In this document: positions 16,038 through 26,754 of the stretch, piece by piece
Position numbering within the stretch: the stretch's first letter is position 1
How the letters are laid out: each line of letters starts with the position of its first letter
Assembly: GCA_012295275.1 (NCBI GenBank)
Contig: CM022666.1
Coordinates: forward strand, 7,728,265-7,790,764
Source of the DNA: Chrysomallon squamiferum
Taxonomy: Eukaryota > Mollusca > Gastropoda > Neomphalida > Peltospiridae
Reading direction: 5' to 3'
Length of the DNA: 62,500 nt
Position numbers and translations under genes: made by a program
Notes under the pieces: model-generated
What the model was told of the DNA's origin: nothing
The model's database searches: none
What the model saw: only the letters and a program-made list of their open reading frames with translations

Positions 16038-16108
<71 letters not shown>

Positions 16109-19100
16109 ACTGGTGCAGTGAATCAGGAATTTTACAAAGACTCAGACCTCACAATTGGCTCTGTGATTAACGTGTGGGGCAGAAAGGTTGTGCTGGTGGA
16201 TTGTGATAATTTTACCAAGGAGTACTACAAGACCAAATATGGAATCAGTAAGACTGATTTACTCACTACTTTTATCTATATACTAAGTTTTAGATTTATT
16301 TCATTAAGAGTTTTTATTTGTTTATATATGTATTTATATTTTGTATTTTACGAGGAGGGTTCAGTGGAGTTTTTTATTATTATTATTATTATTGTAATTA
16401 TAATTATTATAATAATTATTATTATTATTATTATTACTTCTTTTTAATTTAGATATTTCAAAAATTTAAACATCACAAAGATATATACATTAATGGTTGT
16501 AGCTGAATTTTATTTAAAAAATCATTAAATAAACTACAGTTTGTAGACAATTTTATTTTAGAAAGAGAAAAAAATCATTCTAATTTTATATTTATACTGT
16601 CTTTTCCAGCTGACTTCCCCCAGGTATCATACAAGAGAACAATACCCTGTGAAATCAAAAGAGAATATCCACCATACAATGGTTTTGGCAGTGAGGAGGA
16701 TTCCCTGTGTTCATGCATGGGTCTTCTACCAAAACCACCACGGCGCGACTTTATCAAGTTCATGGAGCGTGACAGACAAGGTCTTGACAGCAATGTGCTG
16801 AGGTTCCTGGCACGACTGGAAACTGACAAGCCAATTGACAAGGATCGTCGATTTATCATCTCCTACTACCTGTGCGATGACACAGTACAAGTGTTTGAAC
16901 CACCTGTCCGTAATTCAGGTACTGATTACTGTTGCTTCTAAATAAGAACACACACTTACTGTATAATTCAAAATCCTTGAGCCATTCAGACTGCATAAAG
17001 AATACTGATCATGGAAAAAAATAAATTCTATTGCCATAAAAGTAATAGCTTTGGCGATACAAAGTGTAAATATATGTTTTGTAAATTACTAATTCTAACA
17101 TGGGTGCTAGTTAATAACCTTACACACACACACACAGGCGAAGATAAATCTATGATTTATTATTTTCTAATTTCAGGCATTGTTGGAGGTAAATTCCTTG
17201 AAAGGGGTCGTGTGAAGAAACCAGACCAGCCCCGCTATGGACAGGAACTGTCGCAGTACTATTCCAGCAATGATCTGTTTGTTGGTGCCACTGTGGAATT
17301 CAACAAACACAAGTTTGTCATCATTGATGCTGACGAGTATGCATTCCGATACATGGAAAACCAGTGCAGTGATGTAAGAAACAGAATTTCTTTCTTCTTT
17401 TTTTTCACTCAAAATATCATTATTTGTTTATGTGATTGTTGTTGCTTAAGTTTCATTATTTGCAATTTTTAAATTGATTCTAATCTGAATTGTGATTAAT
17501 TAATGTCTGTGTAGTACATTTAAATTTTAATATTATGTATTAAAAATAATGTCTGTTGGTGCAGAAGTTAAGTGTTTATCTCAGTTAAAATTACAAATAA
17601 CCACTCCATAATGACAGTAAATGATATTGGGAATAACAGTTTAATTATAGTTAATATTATTTATTTATTGATTTTTTTTATTTATTTATTCATTTGTTCA
17701 TTTATTTATGTATTTATTGTTTTATTGTTTCATTACCAATATTTAGAAATTGTAATTTTTAATACATCTCTGTAACAAACAAAAACAATTAACAAAATCA
17801 TTGATACTTTTTCAGTATCAGTATGGAGATGTTCTAAGAATTGGACGAAAGCTTGTTGAAAAGGCTGGCCAAAATGTGGAGGACATTCAAGCTTTCTTTG
17901 CCCGCAACGATCCCAGCGGCACTGGGGTAATTCCGTATGACCTCTTCCGCAACCTCATACTACAACTCGACAACACCCTTGTCGAGCATGAGATAATGAC
18001 ACTGGCACGCTACTACAGTGAGCAAAAGAAAGACAATCAGCCGGACTGGGAAAAACTGGTGGCCATTGCTCAAGAATATCTGAGGAAGAGAAATTTTGAA
18101 AGTTTTGGATGTCTGACGGAGAGCTTTATATATGAGGATGTTAACAAGTAAGTTATTAATTTTCATTCTTTATAGCTTACTGAAAATTTGTTTTAAAAAT
18201 GTTGTTTTTTGGGCAGAGTTTTTCCAACTCCATTATCTTCATTCTTTTACGAATTTTTGCCTTTCAGTTTAGTTAATAATATAACAAAATAAATCAAAAG
18301 AAGAAAAACCAGCTTTTTGGCATCATTATTGGCTTATATATATAGTGTTTCTCCTACTAATGATTAGGAGGGCAGCCTGCCCTGCCCCTGCACAAGTAAA
18401 CAAATACATATAGTAATTTTAAGCACTAACAGTCATACATGAATGGCACATTTTTGCACAAAGAAACATATTTTAATATTAATAAACAACTACAAACAGA
18501 ACTTTTTAGTGCCAATAAACAAACACAAACAGTACTTTTTGGTGCCAATAAACAAATAGAAATAGCACCATGAACTGTTTGTGAAAGTTTAACCATGCCC
18601 CCTTTTCTATCTGTGCCCTGCCGATTTTCAGTCTGGGGGACGCAAACAAATAAACACATACACACACAACAGAACAATAGCAGCAAGAAAGGATAATGTC
18701 TTGAATAACCATTAAAAATATATACAGTACACTCTTAGGCTATTTCTTCATATCAAAAGTTACATATTAATATTCATTAATTGTAATGTGATGAACAATT
18801 TATTTTTCAGCACTGGTTATGTCAGCACAGATATAATTCGTACTGTGTTCCATTCTCACCATGTTCCACTGCCTGATGATCTCCTCAGGGCTGCTGTAGT
18901 TGTGTGAGTATTTTCAACATCATTGTAATCATCATAAAAGTATGTATACCAAAGTTTCATGGACTGTTATTTAAAATATCCAGTTTCTAAACATTAGTTG
19001 AATTATTTACATTAGGGCATAAAATGTGGCTTCCTGTAAAAACAAAACTATATATTTTTTTTTTTTGTGTGTGTGTGTGTTCTGAGGTGTCAGTAAAGGC

Positions 19101-19337
19101 TCTCCATTCATTCATTCATTTGGTTTTGCTTGCAGTGCCCCTAGCAATGATCAAGGTGAGATTGACTATGTCCAGTTTGTGAAACAATTAAACTGGAGGG
19201 ATTATCCTGTTCCATGCATGCCTGCAGAGCCAATAGAAGAGGAATGTAACTGGCAAGGCACAGTGCAGAGAAACCAGGTCACAGCAGTCAACTACAAGGC
19301 ACTACTTTCCGATGTCTTTAAGGCACACCAAGACTGA
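12876..19337 (+). CDS. EFHC2: EFHC2 ortholog, three DM10 domains plus EF-hand region (10 exons)
   Basis: Exons 12876-12917, 13796-14135, 14481-14704, 15333-15689, 16109-16247, 16610-16918, 17177-17373, 17816-18147, 18811-18903 and 19136-19337 join in phase to 744 codons plus TGA, close to the vertebrate length of about 750. The start MALPYLPGNSFNKS and segments EKPGIGGEPLLGQKIKPK, FYKDSDLTIGSVINVWGRK and YPPYNGFGSEEDSL fit EFHC2 better than its paralog EFHC1. DM10 domains lie roughly at residues 70-180, 220-365 and 430-535; the C-terminal part has EF-hand-like stretches (ARNDPSGTG, NDQGEIDYVQF). EFHC proteins are microtubule inner proteins of motile-cilium doublets (known from the family). 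No frameshift or missing exon seen. Confidence 0.95.
13796..14135 (+). CDS. EFHC2: EFHC2 exon 2: start of DM10 domain 1
   Basis: Follows a long T/C tract and TTTTCAG. Contains LPAWVAFDRQVLCFDAYFQE and YFYLEDDSIQVIEP, core DM10 motifs. Ends in phase 1 at GTAAGTG. Confidence 0.95.
14481..14704 (+). CDS. EFHC2: EFHC2 exon 3: end of DM10 domain 1
   Basis: Acceptor TTTTTAACAG. Encodes TIIRRHRIPKPPP, then FYTVDDFNVGVEVNFYSKVF. Donor GTAAGT, phase 0. Confidence 0.95.
14705..14912. repeat. About 37-bp tandem repeat in EFHC2 intron 3, each with AATAAA
   Basis: Five diverged copies of TATCTTTATACCTACAGCAT followed by TATCAATAAA, beginning just after the exon 3 donor. Each unit carries an acceptor-like CTACAG and a poly(A)-signal-like AATAAA. 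Confidence 0.85.
14913..15332. other. Rest of EFHC2 intron 3
   Basis: AT-rich, with scattered ATT triplets from about 15115 on. No other feature seen. Confidence 0.7.
15333..15689 (+). CDS. EFHC2: EFHC2 exon 4: DM10 domain 2
   Basis: 357 nt after CGTTTAG. Contains FYCYWDDTDSMFGDPRELIL and LPKNVDSLKQPGEITDR. Donor GTCAGTG, phase 0. Confidence 0.95.
16033..16108. repeat. (ATT)n microsatellite forming the EFHC2 exon 5 acceptor tract
   Basis: About 22 ATT units ending directly in CAG at 16106-16108. Confidence 0.95.
16109..16247 (+). CDS. EFHC2: EFHC2 exon 5: end of DM10 domain 2
   Basis: The acceptor CAG directly abuts an (ATT)n microsatellite that serves as the pyrimidine-rich tract. Encodes FYKDSDLTIGSVINVWGRK. 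Phase 1 end. Confidence 0.95.
16610..16918 (+). CDS. EFHC2: EFHC2 exon 6: DM10 domain 3, first part
   Basis: After CTTTTCCAG; contains YPPYNGFGSEEDSL and FIISYYLCDDTVQVFEPPVR. Donor GTACTG, phase 1. Confidence 0.95.
17177..17373 (+). CDS. EFHC2: EFHC2 exon 7: DM10 domain 3, second part
   Basis: After TAATTTCAG; contains IVGGKFLERGRVKKP and FVIIDADEYAFRYME. Donor GTAAGA, phase 0. Confidence 0.95.
17816..18147 (+). CDS. EFHC2: EFHC2 exon 8: first EF-hand-like region
   Basis: After TTTTTCAG; contains FARNDPSGTGVIPYDLFRN, an EF-hand-like loop. Donor GTAAGT, phase 2. Confidence 0.93.
18345..18690. repeat. Degenerate repeats in EFHC2 intron 8
   Basis: Three imperfect copies of about 35 bp with AGTGCCAATAAACAAAC. 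A short inverted pair (CTCCTACTAATGATTAGGAG) lies just upstream at about 18351. Confidence 0.5.
18811..18903 (+). CDS. EFHC2: EFHC2 exon 9
   Basis: After TTTTTCAG; encodes TGYVSTDIIRTVFHSHHVPL. Donor GTGAGT, phase 2. Confidence 0.9.
19136..19337 (+). CDS. EFHC2: EFHC2 exon 10 and stop
   Basis: After GCTTGCAG; contains NDQGEIDYVQFVKQLNWRDY and ends with TGA at 19335-19337. Confidence 0.93.
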
Positions 19338-20050
19338 GCCTTCCCTCACCCAAGAGATTCACAGGAAAATTACTGTTGGTTCATCCTGTATTGTTTATCA
19401 TCAAACATTTTATTTCAGTATTTTTTTAAAACAATTTTTTTTTTTAAATGTATTTATTTATTTTATTTTTATTTATTTATTTACTTTTTTGAGTGGGTGG
19501 CTGAAATTGAAGAAATAAAATGAAAGAGGACAAACTAAATTTGAAAAAAACATTTTTAACTTACAATATTTTAATTTTATGGTAATAATGTGATAAGAAA
19601 ATATACAATGATAATGAATACTATGTGTAAAATTACAGAAAAAATGGTGTTGTTTTCCCTCTTTTTTTTTCTTTTTTTTCCTAAAATCAAACCTCACATT
19701 AAATTTCTTTTTTTACTTCTTCATCAGAATATTAGAAAGTGTATGTGCATTTTTTAACACAAGGCAAGAACTTTTTTCTTTTAGACATATTCAGTATTGT
19801 TATATCAGTATTTGTATTAAACATAACTTAAAAAATAATAATTTCAGTTTTATAAGTGTAGTAAGAAATATCACCATGTTTTCAAGCATTTTCATTTGTA
19901 TTCTTTGTTATGTGATAAAAGTGAAGCATAAATAATTTTACCATAGCAGCATTTTAGGCAACTTTTAGGTATAAATATTTTATATTCTTCACTTATTGAA
20001 ATATGTATGAGTTATGTATAGTTGAAAATACATAGTTTATCTGAAAACTT

Positions 20051-20056
20051 AATAAA
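20051..20056 (+). terminator. EFHC2: EFHC2 polyadenylation signal candidate
   Basis: AATAAA about 710 bp after the stop, with T/GT-rich sequence downstream. A second AATAAA lies near 20311. The 3' UTR (19338 to about 20075) is AT-rich and otherwise featureless. Confidence 0.5.
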
Positions 20057-20344
20057 TGTGTTGGATAAAGAAATATCTGTTTTTACTGTCAACATATTTT
20101 ATTCTATATTTTTTTTTTTTGTTGTTGTTTCTTTGGAAACCACTTTCTTGTAACAAATTATAAATAGAAAAAACACTAAAAACAACTACAGTGAAGTGAA
20201 ATAGATTCAGTATTCTTAATAGCTGCTGTATTAATATTTTACACTGACAATATTATGTGCTTTGTTTTAAAACTGTGATAGAGATACTGGTTATATATAA
20301 AGGATTTCACAATAAATTATTTATACATTAATTTGTTGTTACTG

Positions 20345-20405
20345 TTATTCTTTATGTATAAATTATTCAAAAATATAAAATATACTTAATCTCAGTATGT
20401 TTGAT
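20345..20405 (+). repeat. Dispersed repeat copy, matches 12339-12400
   Basis: Both copies share TTATTCTTTATG, ATAAATTATTCAAAA and ATAAAATAT in the same order over about 60 bp. Confidence 0.7.
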
Positions 20406-20938
20406 CATTTAATCATTTTAAGAGCCATTTTTGCTAAACATCAAATTCAAGAAAACTAAGAAAACATATAAATTGTAAGAATAATATCAATATTATTTAA
20501 GTATTGAAAGAACAGTTTATCAAATATTAAGTCATATAATACAGTTCAGTCAGAAATTTCCATTTAAATTTTATTCAAGTTACCTACATCTACATAATAT
20601 GTTATGCAATAAAAAAAAATTAAAATAATAATAAATACATTTTAAAATCATGTTTAATACTGATGTAAGTTTTGTGTGAATTATATCAAATTCTTTTCAG
20701 TTAAATTTGCAAAACTGAAATTTAAATATTGTATCTGTAATGTTTGTATTAAGGTGAAAATCTAAGGTAAATTATTCATCTATCTATTTAAAACATCATA
20801 TAATATTATGTATTTAGACCCATACATATTTTAATAAGTTTCAAACCTAAGTGTAAGAGGTCACATAATTAATGTATGTATTATGGGTGGTGTGTAGTTT
20901 TAACTATTTTAGTTGGTGGTTTTAAATATTTTTGTTTA
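20406..20938. other. Intergenic between EFHC2 and the TcMar element
   Basis: Unique AT-rich sequence. Nothing recognised. Confidence 0.6.
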
Positions 20939-21246
20939 CAGGTTAAGATTCCTTATCCAAAATTTAAAAAACCAAAAAGCTCTGAAATCCAAAACCTTTT
21001 CCAAGCAGCAGAAATACTGATATCTTACAGTTTTAGGACTCTGTTGCATTCTTTATGCCCCAAATTATTAAAAATATTATATAAAAAAGCCTGCAGACTA
21101 TCTGCATAACCTGTATATGAAAAATATATGAAATTCTTGCTTAGATTCTATTCTTATGCTATCTCTTTATATTCAGAAATTCTAAATATTCAGAAATCTG
21201 AAATACTTCTGATCCCATACATTTCAGATAAAGGATTTTCAACCTG
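20939..21246. mobile_element. Non-autonomous TcMar-type element (Tc2/pogo-like)
   Basis: 308 bp with TA at both flanks (20937-20938, 21247-21248). Ends are inverted: left CAGGTTAAGATTCCTTATCC, right (inverted) CAGGTTGAAAATCCTTTATC. Subterminal pieces (GGGATCAGAAGTATTTCAGA) and interior pieces resemble, from memory, an old short DNA-transposon family of vertebrate genomes. No intact transposase; a reading frame inside it is not a gene. Confidence 0.7.
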
Positions 21247-21248
21247 TA

Positions 21249-21739
21249 GTATATTTTATTCTGCCATCTTTTAGTTAATTCAGCCTGAATTTGAAAGGTT
21301 ATATTTTTACATTTACTGAATATTTAAATACCTTAAAATGAAATAAAAACAGTACTGAAAAGAAAAGGCCAGTGGTGGTTGCAGTATAAACAAATAATTA
21401 TAATTTGATTTTATATCCTTCAAAATCTAGCATCAAAATTATGACTTTAATGATTAAAATGAAATTTTGTAATGTTATGCAGTAACATCAAAATTAATGG
21501 TTTAAAAAATATAATACATTTTAATCAATATTTGTCAGACAAAAATTCCAATTTTCACTGAAATAAAGTTATTAACATAACAATTGTTAAGTTCAGTACA
21601 CTAATTATTATAATGATGTAAAGTGTGAATTTTCTTTCAACAATGAAATGGAAAAACAAAAGCCAGTTGATTTCATGAAATTTTGTACCATTTTTGTCTT
21701 AAAATCTCATACCATTAATTTGATGAAGTGCTGTACAGT
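21249..21739. other. Intergenic, 3' of both convergent genes
   Basis: AT-rich unique sequence between the TcMar element and the alternative last exon of the minus-strand coiled-coil gene. Nothing else seen. Confidence 0.55.
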
Positions 21740-21843
21740 TCATTTCATGAAGTCTTGTAGAGTTTCATGAATGCTGTTCAGTTCTTCTTGAAGCTGATTC
21801 AGGAATTTCTGAAAAGACTGATTCTCTTCTTTAATCATCATCC
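21740..21843 (-). CDS. Possible alternative last exon of the coiled-coil gene
   Basis: An open segment ending FLNQLQEELNSIHETLQDFM-K and TGA, coiled-coil like, preceded by a T-rich tract. Joining from the GTGAGT at 22460-22465 keeps this frame only if an inner CAG acceptor (just before TCTTTTCAG) is used; the outer AG gives an early stop. So it could be an alternative C-terminus or a decayed exon. Confidence 0.4.
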
Positions 21844-21847
21844 TTGA

Positions 21848-22411
21848 AAAAAAAAAAAAAAAAAAAAAATTAAGAAATCAAATGAAATTAAAAAAAAAAA
21901 AAAAAAAAAAAAAGTTTAAGTTGAATAAAACTGATTTAAAATTTAGTAAAACAAAACAGAAATTAACAAGAAAAACAAAATGAAAGATGGGACAGTTCAG
22001 TGCAAAAAAAAAATGAATTACTTAAATACTATATTGTACTGACCAGCTGAGAACATAATGAAGCAGAGTGATGTACACTACAACTGAATACCAACTTTTG
22101 ATTACAAATTTCTAGTTTGAAGTTCTTGAAAATAAAACTATATGAGAAATTTTGCATTGTGTTTGTGGGTATTAAAGTTTTAGATATGAAGATTATTACA
22201 TTTCTTTTATAACTTCATGAATGTCAAATCCTGCTTGAAAAGACTGAAAAATAACATACACTAGCATGGTATCAGTGATGATTTTAAAGTTTAGATTATT
22301 ACTATCTCAAGTCCTGTCTGAGATTCCAGAAAAGTAGAGGCATACCAGTATGGTATTGATTGTGATATTAAAATTTTAGAATTGAAAATGAATATGAATA
22401 AAATAATTGAA
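21848..22411. other. Region 3' of the long-form stop; poly-A tracts
   Basis: Two poly-A runs (about 21847-21869 and 21891-21913) and unique AT-rich sequence. No further exon seen. Confidence 0.55.
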
Positions 22412-22527
22412 TCACCACACGGTTCTGCGAATTTCAACTGGAACTCCTTCATCATCCGTACTCACAGGTTTGTTCATTTTCTGCAAGTCTTTCTTCAGCT
22501 GTTCTAACTTTTTGTGGTTGTCAAAGG
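22412..22527 (-). CDS. Coiled-coil gene, terminal exon (long form)
   Basis: After ATATTCACAG; encodes FDNHKKLEQLKKDLQKMNKP, then runs through an internal GTGAGT donor (22460-22465) to VPVEIRRTVW and a TGA. Confidence 0.6.
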
Positions 22528-22676
22528 CTGTGAATATTTTAATTATTAACTGAATGAATAAATAAATAAATAAATAAATGGACAAACAAACAAACAAATG
22601 TTTGTTTAATGACACATATTTCCTGTGAAGTTATTCATTAATGTTTACTATATTTTTATTTTTATTATTTATCCAT

Positions 22677-22736
<60 letters not shown>

Positions 22737-25700
22737 AATTTTAAATGCATTTTCTTTCTTTTTACGAGGAAAATATGAAAAAAAAATCATACTAGTTTAA
22801 AACAAATGCATTTTCTCAGGAATACCTTTTTCAAACCAATGTGAGACACTAGCTACAACTGGAAAAAAAAACCTACCATTCCTCAAAATCATTCTTTGAT
22901 TATATTCTTTAAAATGTTTTAATTTATATTTATATAATTATAGTTTAAGGATATAAAAAAGGAAAATAAAATAAACAATTAATGTATTTGTATTTTTCAT
23001 TTTTCTATTCATTCATTCATTCATTTATATATTAAATACATTACAAAGTAAAGACTTACACTTTCCTTCTAGCTCAGTAATTTTCTTTTCTGAAGAAATC
23101 AATTCATGCTGAACATTGTCATCTTTCTGAAAAAAAGTAATTTCTAAAGCTTATTTTAAAAATTCCATCCAAGAGAGTACCATCTATTTAGTAAAATTAA
23201 CATAAATTTTGTTAACTCAGATTAATAGATATGAATGAATCTAAATGTAACTGACAACATTTTATATTACCAGTTTTTACATTTCAAATGTTTTATATTT
23301 TCATAATGAAGAAATAAGAGGGGAAATCCACAGACACCTAAAAATTCACTTAACTTTATAACAAGCAGTAAAGATCTTCTTATAAATAGGGAGGTATATG
23401 TCACAATCTTTGTTAATCTGGTCATGTGATACTGTCCAGACTCTTATAAAAGCTTTCATGCAGGAATAAACAACTGTATTATAGCAGGATTGATTTAATA
23501 GGAGAATCAGTTAACAGGTTTCTAGTTAAACTGAGATAATGTATACTGAATGTTTAGTGTTTTATTTTTACATACATAAAGCAGTCTAGAATTCTTCAGT
23601 TCTGTAGCAAGTTCTACCAATTTATCTTCAAACTCATTGCTGAAATAAAAACAAATATATATTTAAAGTTATCTGTAGTTCTTGTGCTCACAAGATTAAA
23701 CATCTACTGTTGTAATAAAACACACACACACTTGCTACAAAAATATATTTATCATTTACTGTTATATAATCCATTTGTCCAGGTAAAGCTTTATTATGTA
23801 CATTTGTGCATCTGAGTTGCATATGATGTACATTTTTGTACATCCATCAACATATGTATTCATATGTACATATTTATGTGTGCAAATACATTTTTGAAAG
23901 TGTATGTACATCTATCTTGCATGTGTGTGCTTGGGAATGTCGGAGAGTGTTTTGTATAGTTATGTTTATGCAGCACACACATACCAATATCTTTTTCTGT
24001 TTTAATATAAAAGTTAGAGATATATAATGAATACAGAAACAAAGGAAGAAATCAATATATGTTTTTATCTACACACATATCATTTTGTTGAAACTCTTTC
24101 TCAATCTCAATTTTGTTGTTCAGTTCTGTAATTCTCTGCCTTCTTGCCTGGTTCACCTCCTCCAAACTGGAACATTAAAATCACTGAAACATTTAGTGAA
24201 ATGAACTACACAAGTCAGTCAGTAATGTTAATTTACATAAAATTAAATAAATAATACTTATATTTTGGTGAGGTTCTTGGCTTTTTGAAATAATTTCAAA
24301 AAGTTTTATTATTAGTTAACCTTCAGTTCTTAGCTAGAAGAATTGTCATTCCAAACACAGATTCTATTAACTTTTGTTAATGACTACAATTTATTAAAAT
24401 AACATAATATATCAGTCAGTGTGGTTAATTAATAACTTCCACTTCTTAGTGGAATTATAAATCTAATCATACACTTAGTTAACATTTGTTAATGTATAAA
24501 ATGTATTAATATATATAATTTGTTTTATTAATATTTGCTAATGAATAGAATTTATTAATATAAATTAATATAAAATTAAATAAATAATACTTTTTTGAGG
24601 TGGCAGGGGCTTTTCAAATAATTTCAAAATATTTGATTATTAATTAACCTTTGATTCTCAGCTAGTGGACTTATCAATCAAATCACATATTCTATTAACA
24701 TTTGTTAACATATATAATGTATTATTATAAATTAATAATATATGTATATAAATACATAAATTTATTAACATTTTGCTATATGACAAAACAATGGGTTACA
24801 TTTAAATATTCTATTTCTATTTTAATATTATTATTATTACTACAGTTTGGGGAGTTTTCCCTACCAGTGTTAATCCTAATAAAACATTTTACCTTATAGC
24901 ATGGTTCTGTGTTTTGGAAACTTTCAATTCAGCCATTTTTAGAGTTTCTGAAAATATATAACATAAATCACTGCACAAAAAAATGTCCTTGAAAAATGTA
25001 AATGATATAAAAGGCTCAAATATTTTATACTTTTATAATACAGACTATATTAAACATCTTGGTAATGTGCGACTGCCTGAGGAGCAAACGTTAGTAGGAT
25101 CAATCCACTTTAATGCATTCTTTAAGCTATTTCCCACTCCAGCCTGAGCACCATGACTGGTTTATTAAATTCAGTCATCACTTTCTTATCTATCGGCTAA
25201 AGCCGATAAAATTGTAATATAGATAGTGTGTGTGTGTGTGTTTTCTGTGTCTGTTTGTCTGTCTGTCTGTCCATATAAATGATTGCAATGATAGCCCACA
25301 GACAAAAAGGCCATTTGTTCACATCGTTATAGGTACACCTTAACAATAACATAATATAATTTTTTGTTGTTTATTGAGATTATCATGGATATATTTTTAA
25401 AACTAACAAAAGATAATTGTGAAAATTATTAATTTATAAAGCTGTTCTTAAAACTGCTGCATGATAATTTAATTATTACTTTTATCTTGAGAATTAAAAG
25501 CAAAGAATTATTTTTGCAAATTGTTAAAAATGTTATAATTATTAGTACTTACCAGACATTTTGATGTGTATATCTCTGACCTGCATTAGTTTTGATCTTG
25601 CTGGAATGAAACAAGTTTCATTTATGACTGTAGTATTTAATAAATTCTAAAATATTGTCTTTTATTACTAATCAAAACTAATAAAAACAATAATAATAAT

Positions 25701-26754
25701 TATAATAACAATAAAATAATTTAAAATTAAAACAAAATATAAAATATAATTCAATACCATGTTTCATAATTCTGATTTGATCTTTAATTATCTTTATTTA
25801 AATTTGCTTTTATTTTTGTTGATGGTTTTGTTTGTTTCAATTTATTTTGTTTTCTGATGGGGACAGTTTGCTTTTATCTCATTTTTTATAATTTATTATT
25901 ATTATTATTATTATTTATAAATGTTTACTTATATATGTATTTATTTGTTGTTTTATTTTTATGACTGTTTATTTAAATAAGAAATAAATGTACTGTTTTC
26001 TGCTGTTTTTTCTAACTGTCGTCTTTTGCCTCTCAGTTCGTTCAGTTTGTATTCCAAACAGTTCTTTTCTGTAAACAAAAACTGATATGTTAATACGATC
26101 AAGAGATTTTTTAAAATTAGACATGACTTGGCAATAATATTATATTTATGTTAGTTTTATAGCTGTTACGCTATTCTTTTTTTTATGCTGACTTTGTATT
26201 GTTTTATTTTTTTCTTTATACTTCTTATTTTTTATTTTATTATTATTCTTATTATTTTTTATTTTTTATTTTTTATTTTTTTTATGATGTAACTTAGCCT
26301 AAAAGCACAATCCTTTTCCGAAACAGGACATATTTGGAATACAAATTAATTTTACATGCTAATAATAATAATAAAAATATATGATTATTGATGGTTGTTT
26401 TTTGTTGGGGGGGGGGTGTTGTAGCTGTTTTGGGATTTTGGAGTTTTGGGTGGTTTCTTTCTTTCTTTCAAAATATCTTCTGTTTGCCGTCTCATCTGTA
26501 AGCTGTAACTATCGTCTGGTTCAGCCAAAGGTTTCAATTAGCGATACATGTATACACTTTTATATATACATATTAAGTATAGACATTACCGCTCTGAAGT
26601 TCTTTTACACTGTGAAATACTGCATCTATTGTAAAGTTTGGAACTGTCATATTTTATCGATTTAAATAAATGATCTACAAATATTGCGCGTCTGAAACAA
26701 AAAATTTAGTAAACCTAGTTCTTCTTTGGTGCCTTCGTCAGATACATGGAGCAC
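22412..26754 (-). CDS. Coiled-coil protein resembling SYCE1 (synaptonemal complex central element), 5' end not found
   Basis: Eight small exons join in phase: 26715-26754, 25994-26068, 25553-25600, 24893-24947, 24077-24166, 23576-23639, 23060-23126 and 22412-22527. They give 184 residues to a TGA. The product is almost all heptad-type coiled coil with charged residues. The middle part, RITELNNKIEIEK then FEDKLVELATELKNS, follows the spacing I recall for SYCE1 (RIxxLNxxIExEK, FExxLxxLxxxxK). SYCE1 is a meiotic synaptonemal-complex central-element protein; assignment here is by recalled resemblance and could be another coiled-coil family. The start codon lies upstream of 26754 and was not identified. 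The gene is convergent with EFHC2. Confidence 0.6.
22676..22736. repeat. (TTTA)n microsatellite
   Basis: About 15 TTTA units in an intron of the coiled-coil gene. Confidence 0.95.
23060..23126 (-). CDS. Coiled-coil gene exon
   Basis: After TTTTTTTCAG; encodes KDDNVQHELISSEKKITELE; donor GTAAGT, phase 1. Confidence 0.68.
23576..23639 (-). CDS. Coiled-coil gene exon
   Basis: After TTATTTCAG; encodes NEFEDKLVELATELKNSRLL; donor GTATGT, phase 0. Confidence 0.68.
24077..24166 (-). CDS. Coiled-coil gene exon with the SYCE1-like core
   Basis: After AATGTTCCAG; encodes LEEVNQARRQRITELNNKIE and EKEFQQND; donor GTGTGT, phase 2. Confidence 0.68.
24893..24947 (-). CDS. Coiled-coil gene exon
   Basis: After ATTTTCAG; encodes TLKMAELKVSKTQNHAI; donor GTAAAA, phase 2. 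Confidence 0.65.
25065..25190 (+). mobile_element. tRNA-derived SINE fragment (head and start of body)
   Basis: TAGGATCAATCCAC resembles a pol III B box. Then GCTATTTCCCACTCCAGCC and ACCATGACTGGT follow, which match from memory the body of a SINE widespread in molluscs. It lies inside an intron of the coiled-coil gene, on the opposite strand. Confidence 0.55.
25553..25600 (-). CDS. Coiled-coil gene exon
   Basis: After TCATTCCAG; encodes RSKLMQVRDIHIKMS; consensus donor GTAAGT, phase 1. Confidence 0.65.
25994..26068 (-). CDS. Coiled-coil gene exon
   Basis: After TTTGTTTACAG; encodes KNCLEYKLNELRGKRRQLEK. The donor GTACAT is weak but keeps the frame. Confidence 0.6.
26715..26754 (-). CDS. Coiled-coil gene, earliest exon found
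   Basis: Thirteen codons, VLHVSDEGTKEEL, between TTTATAG and GTTTAC (weak donor). Phase 1 end fits the next exon. Confidence 0.45.
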
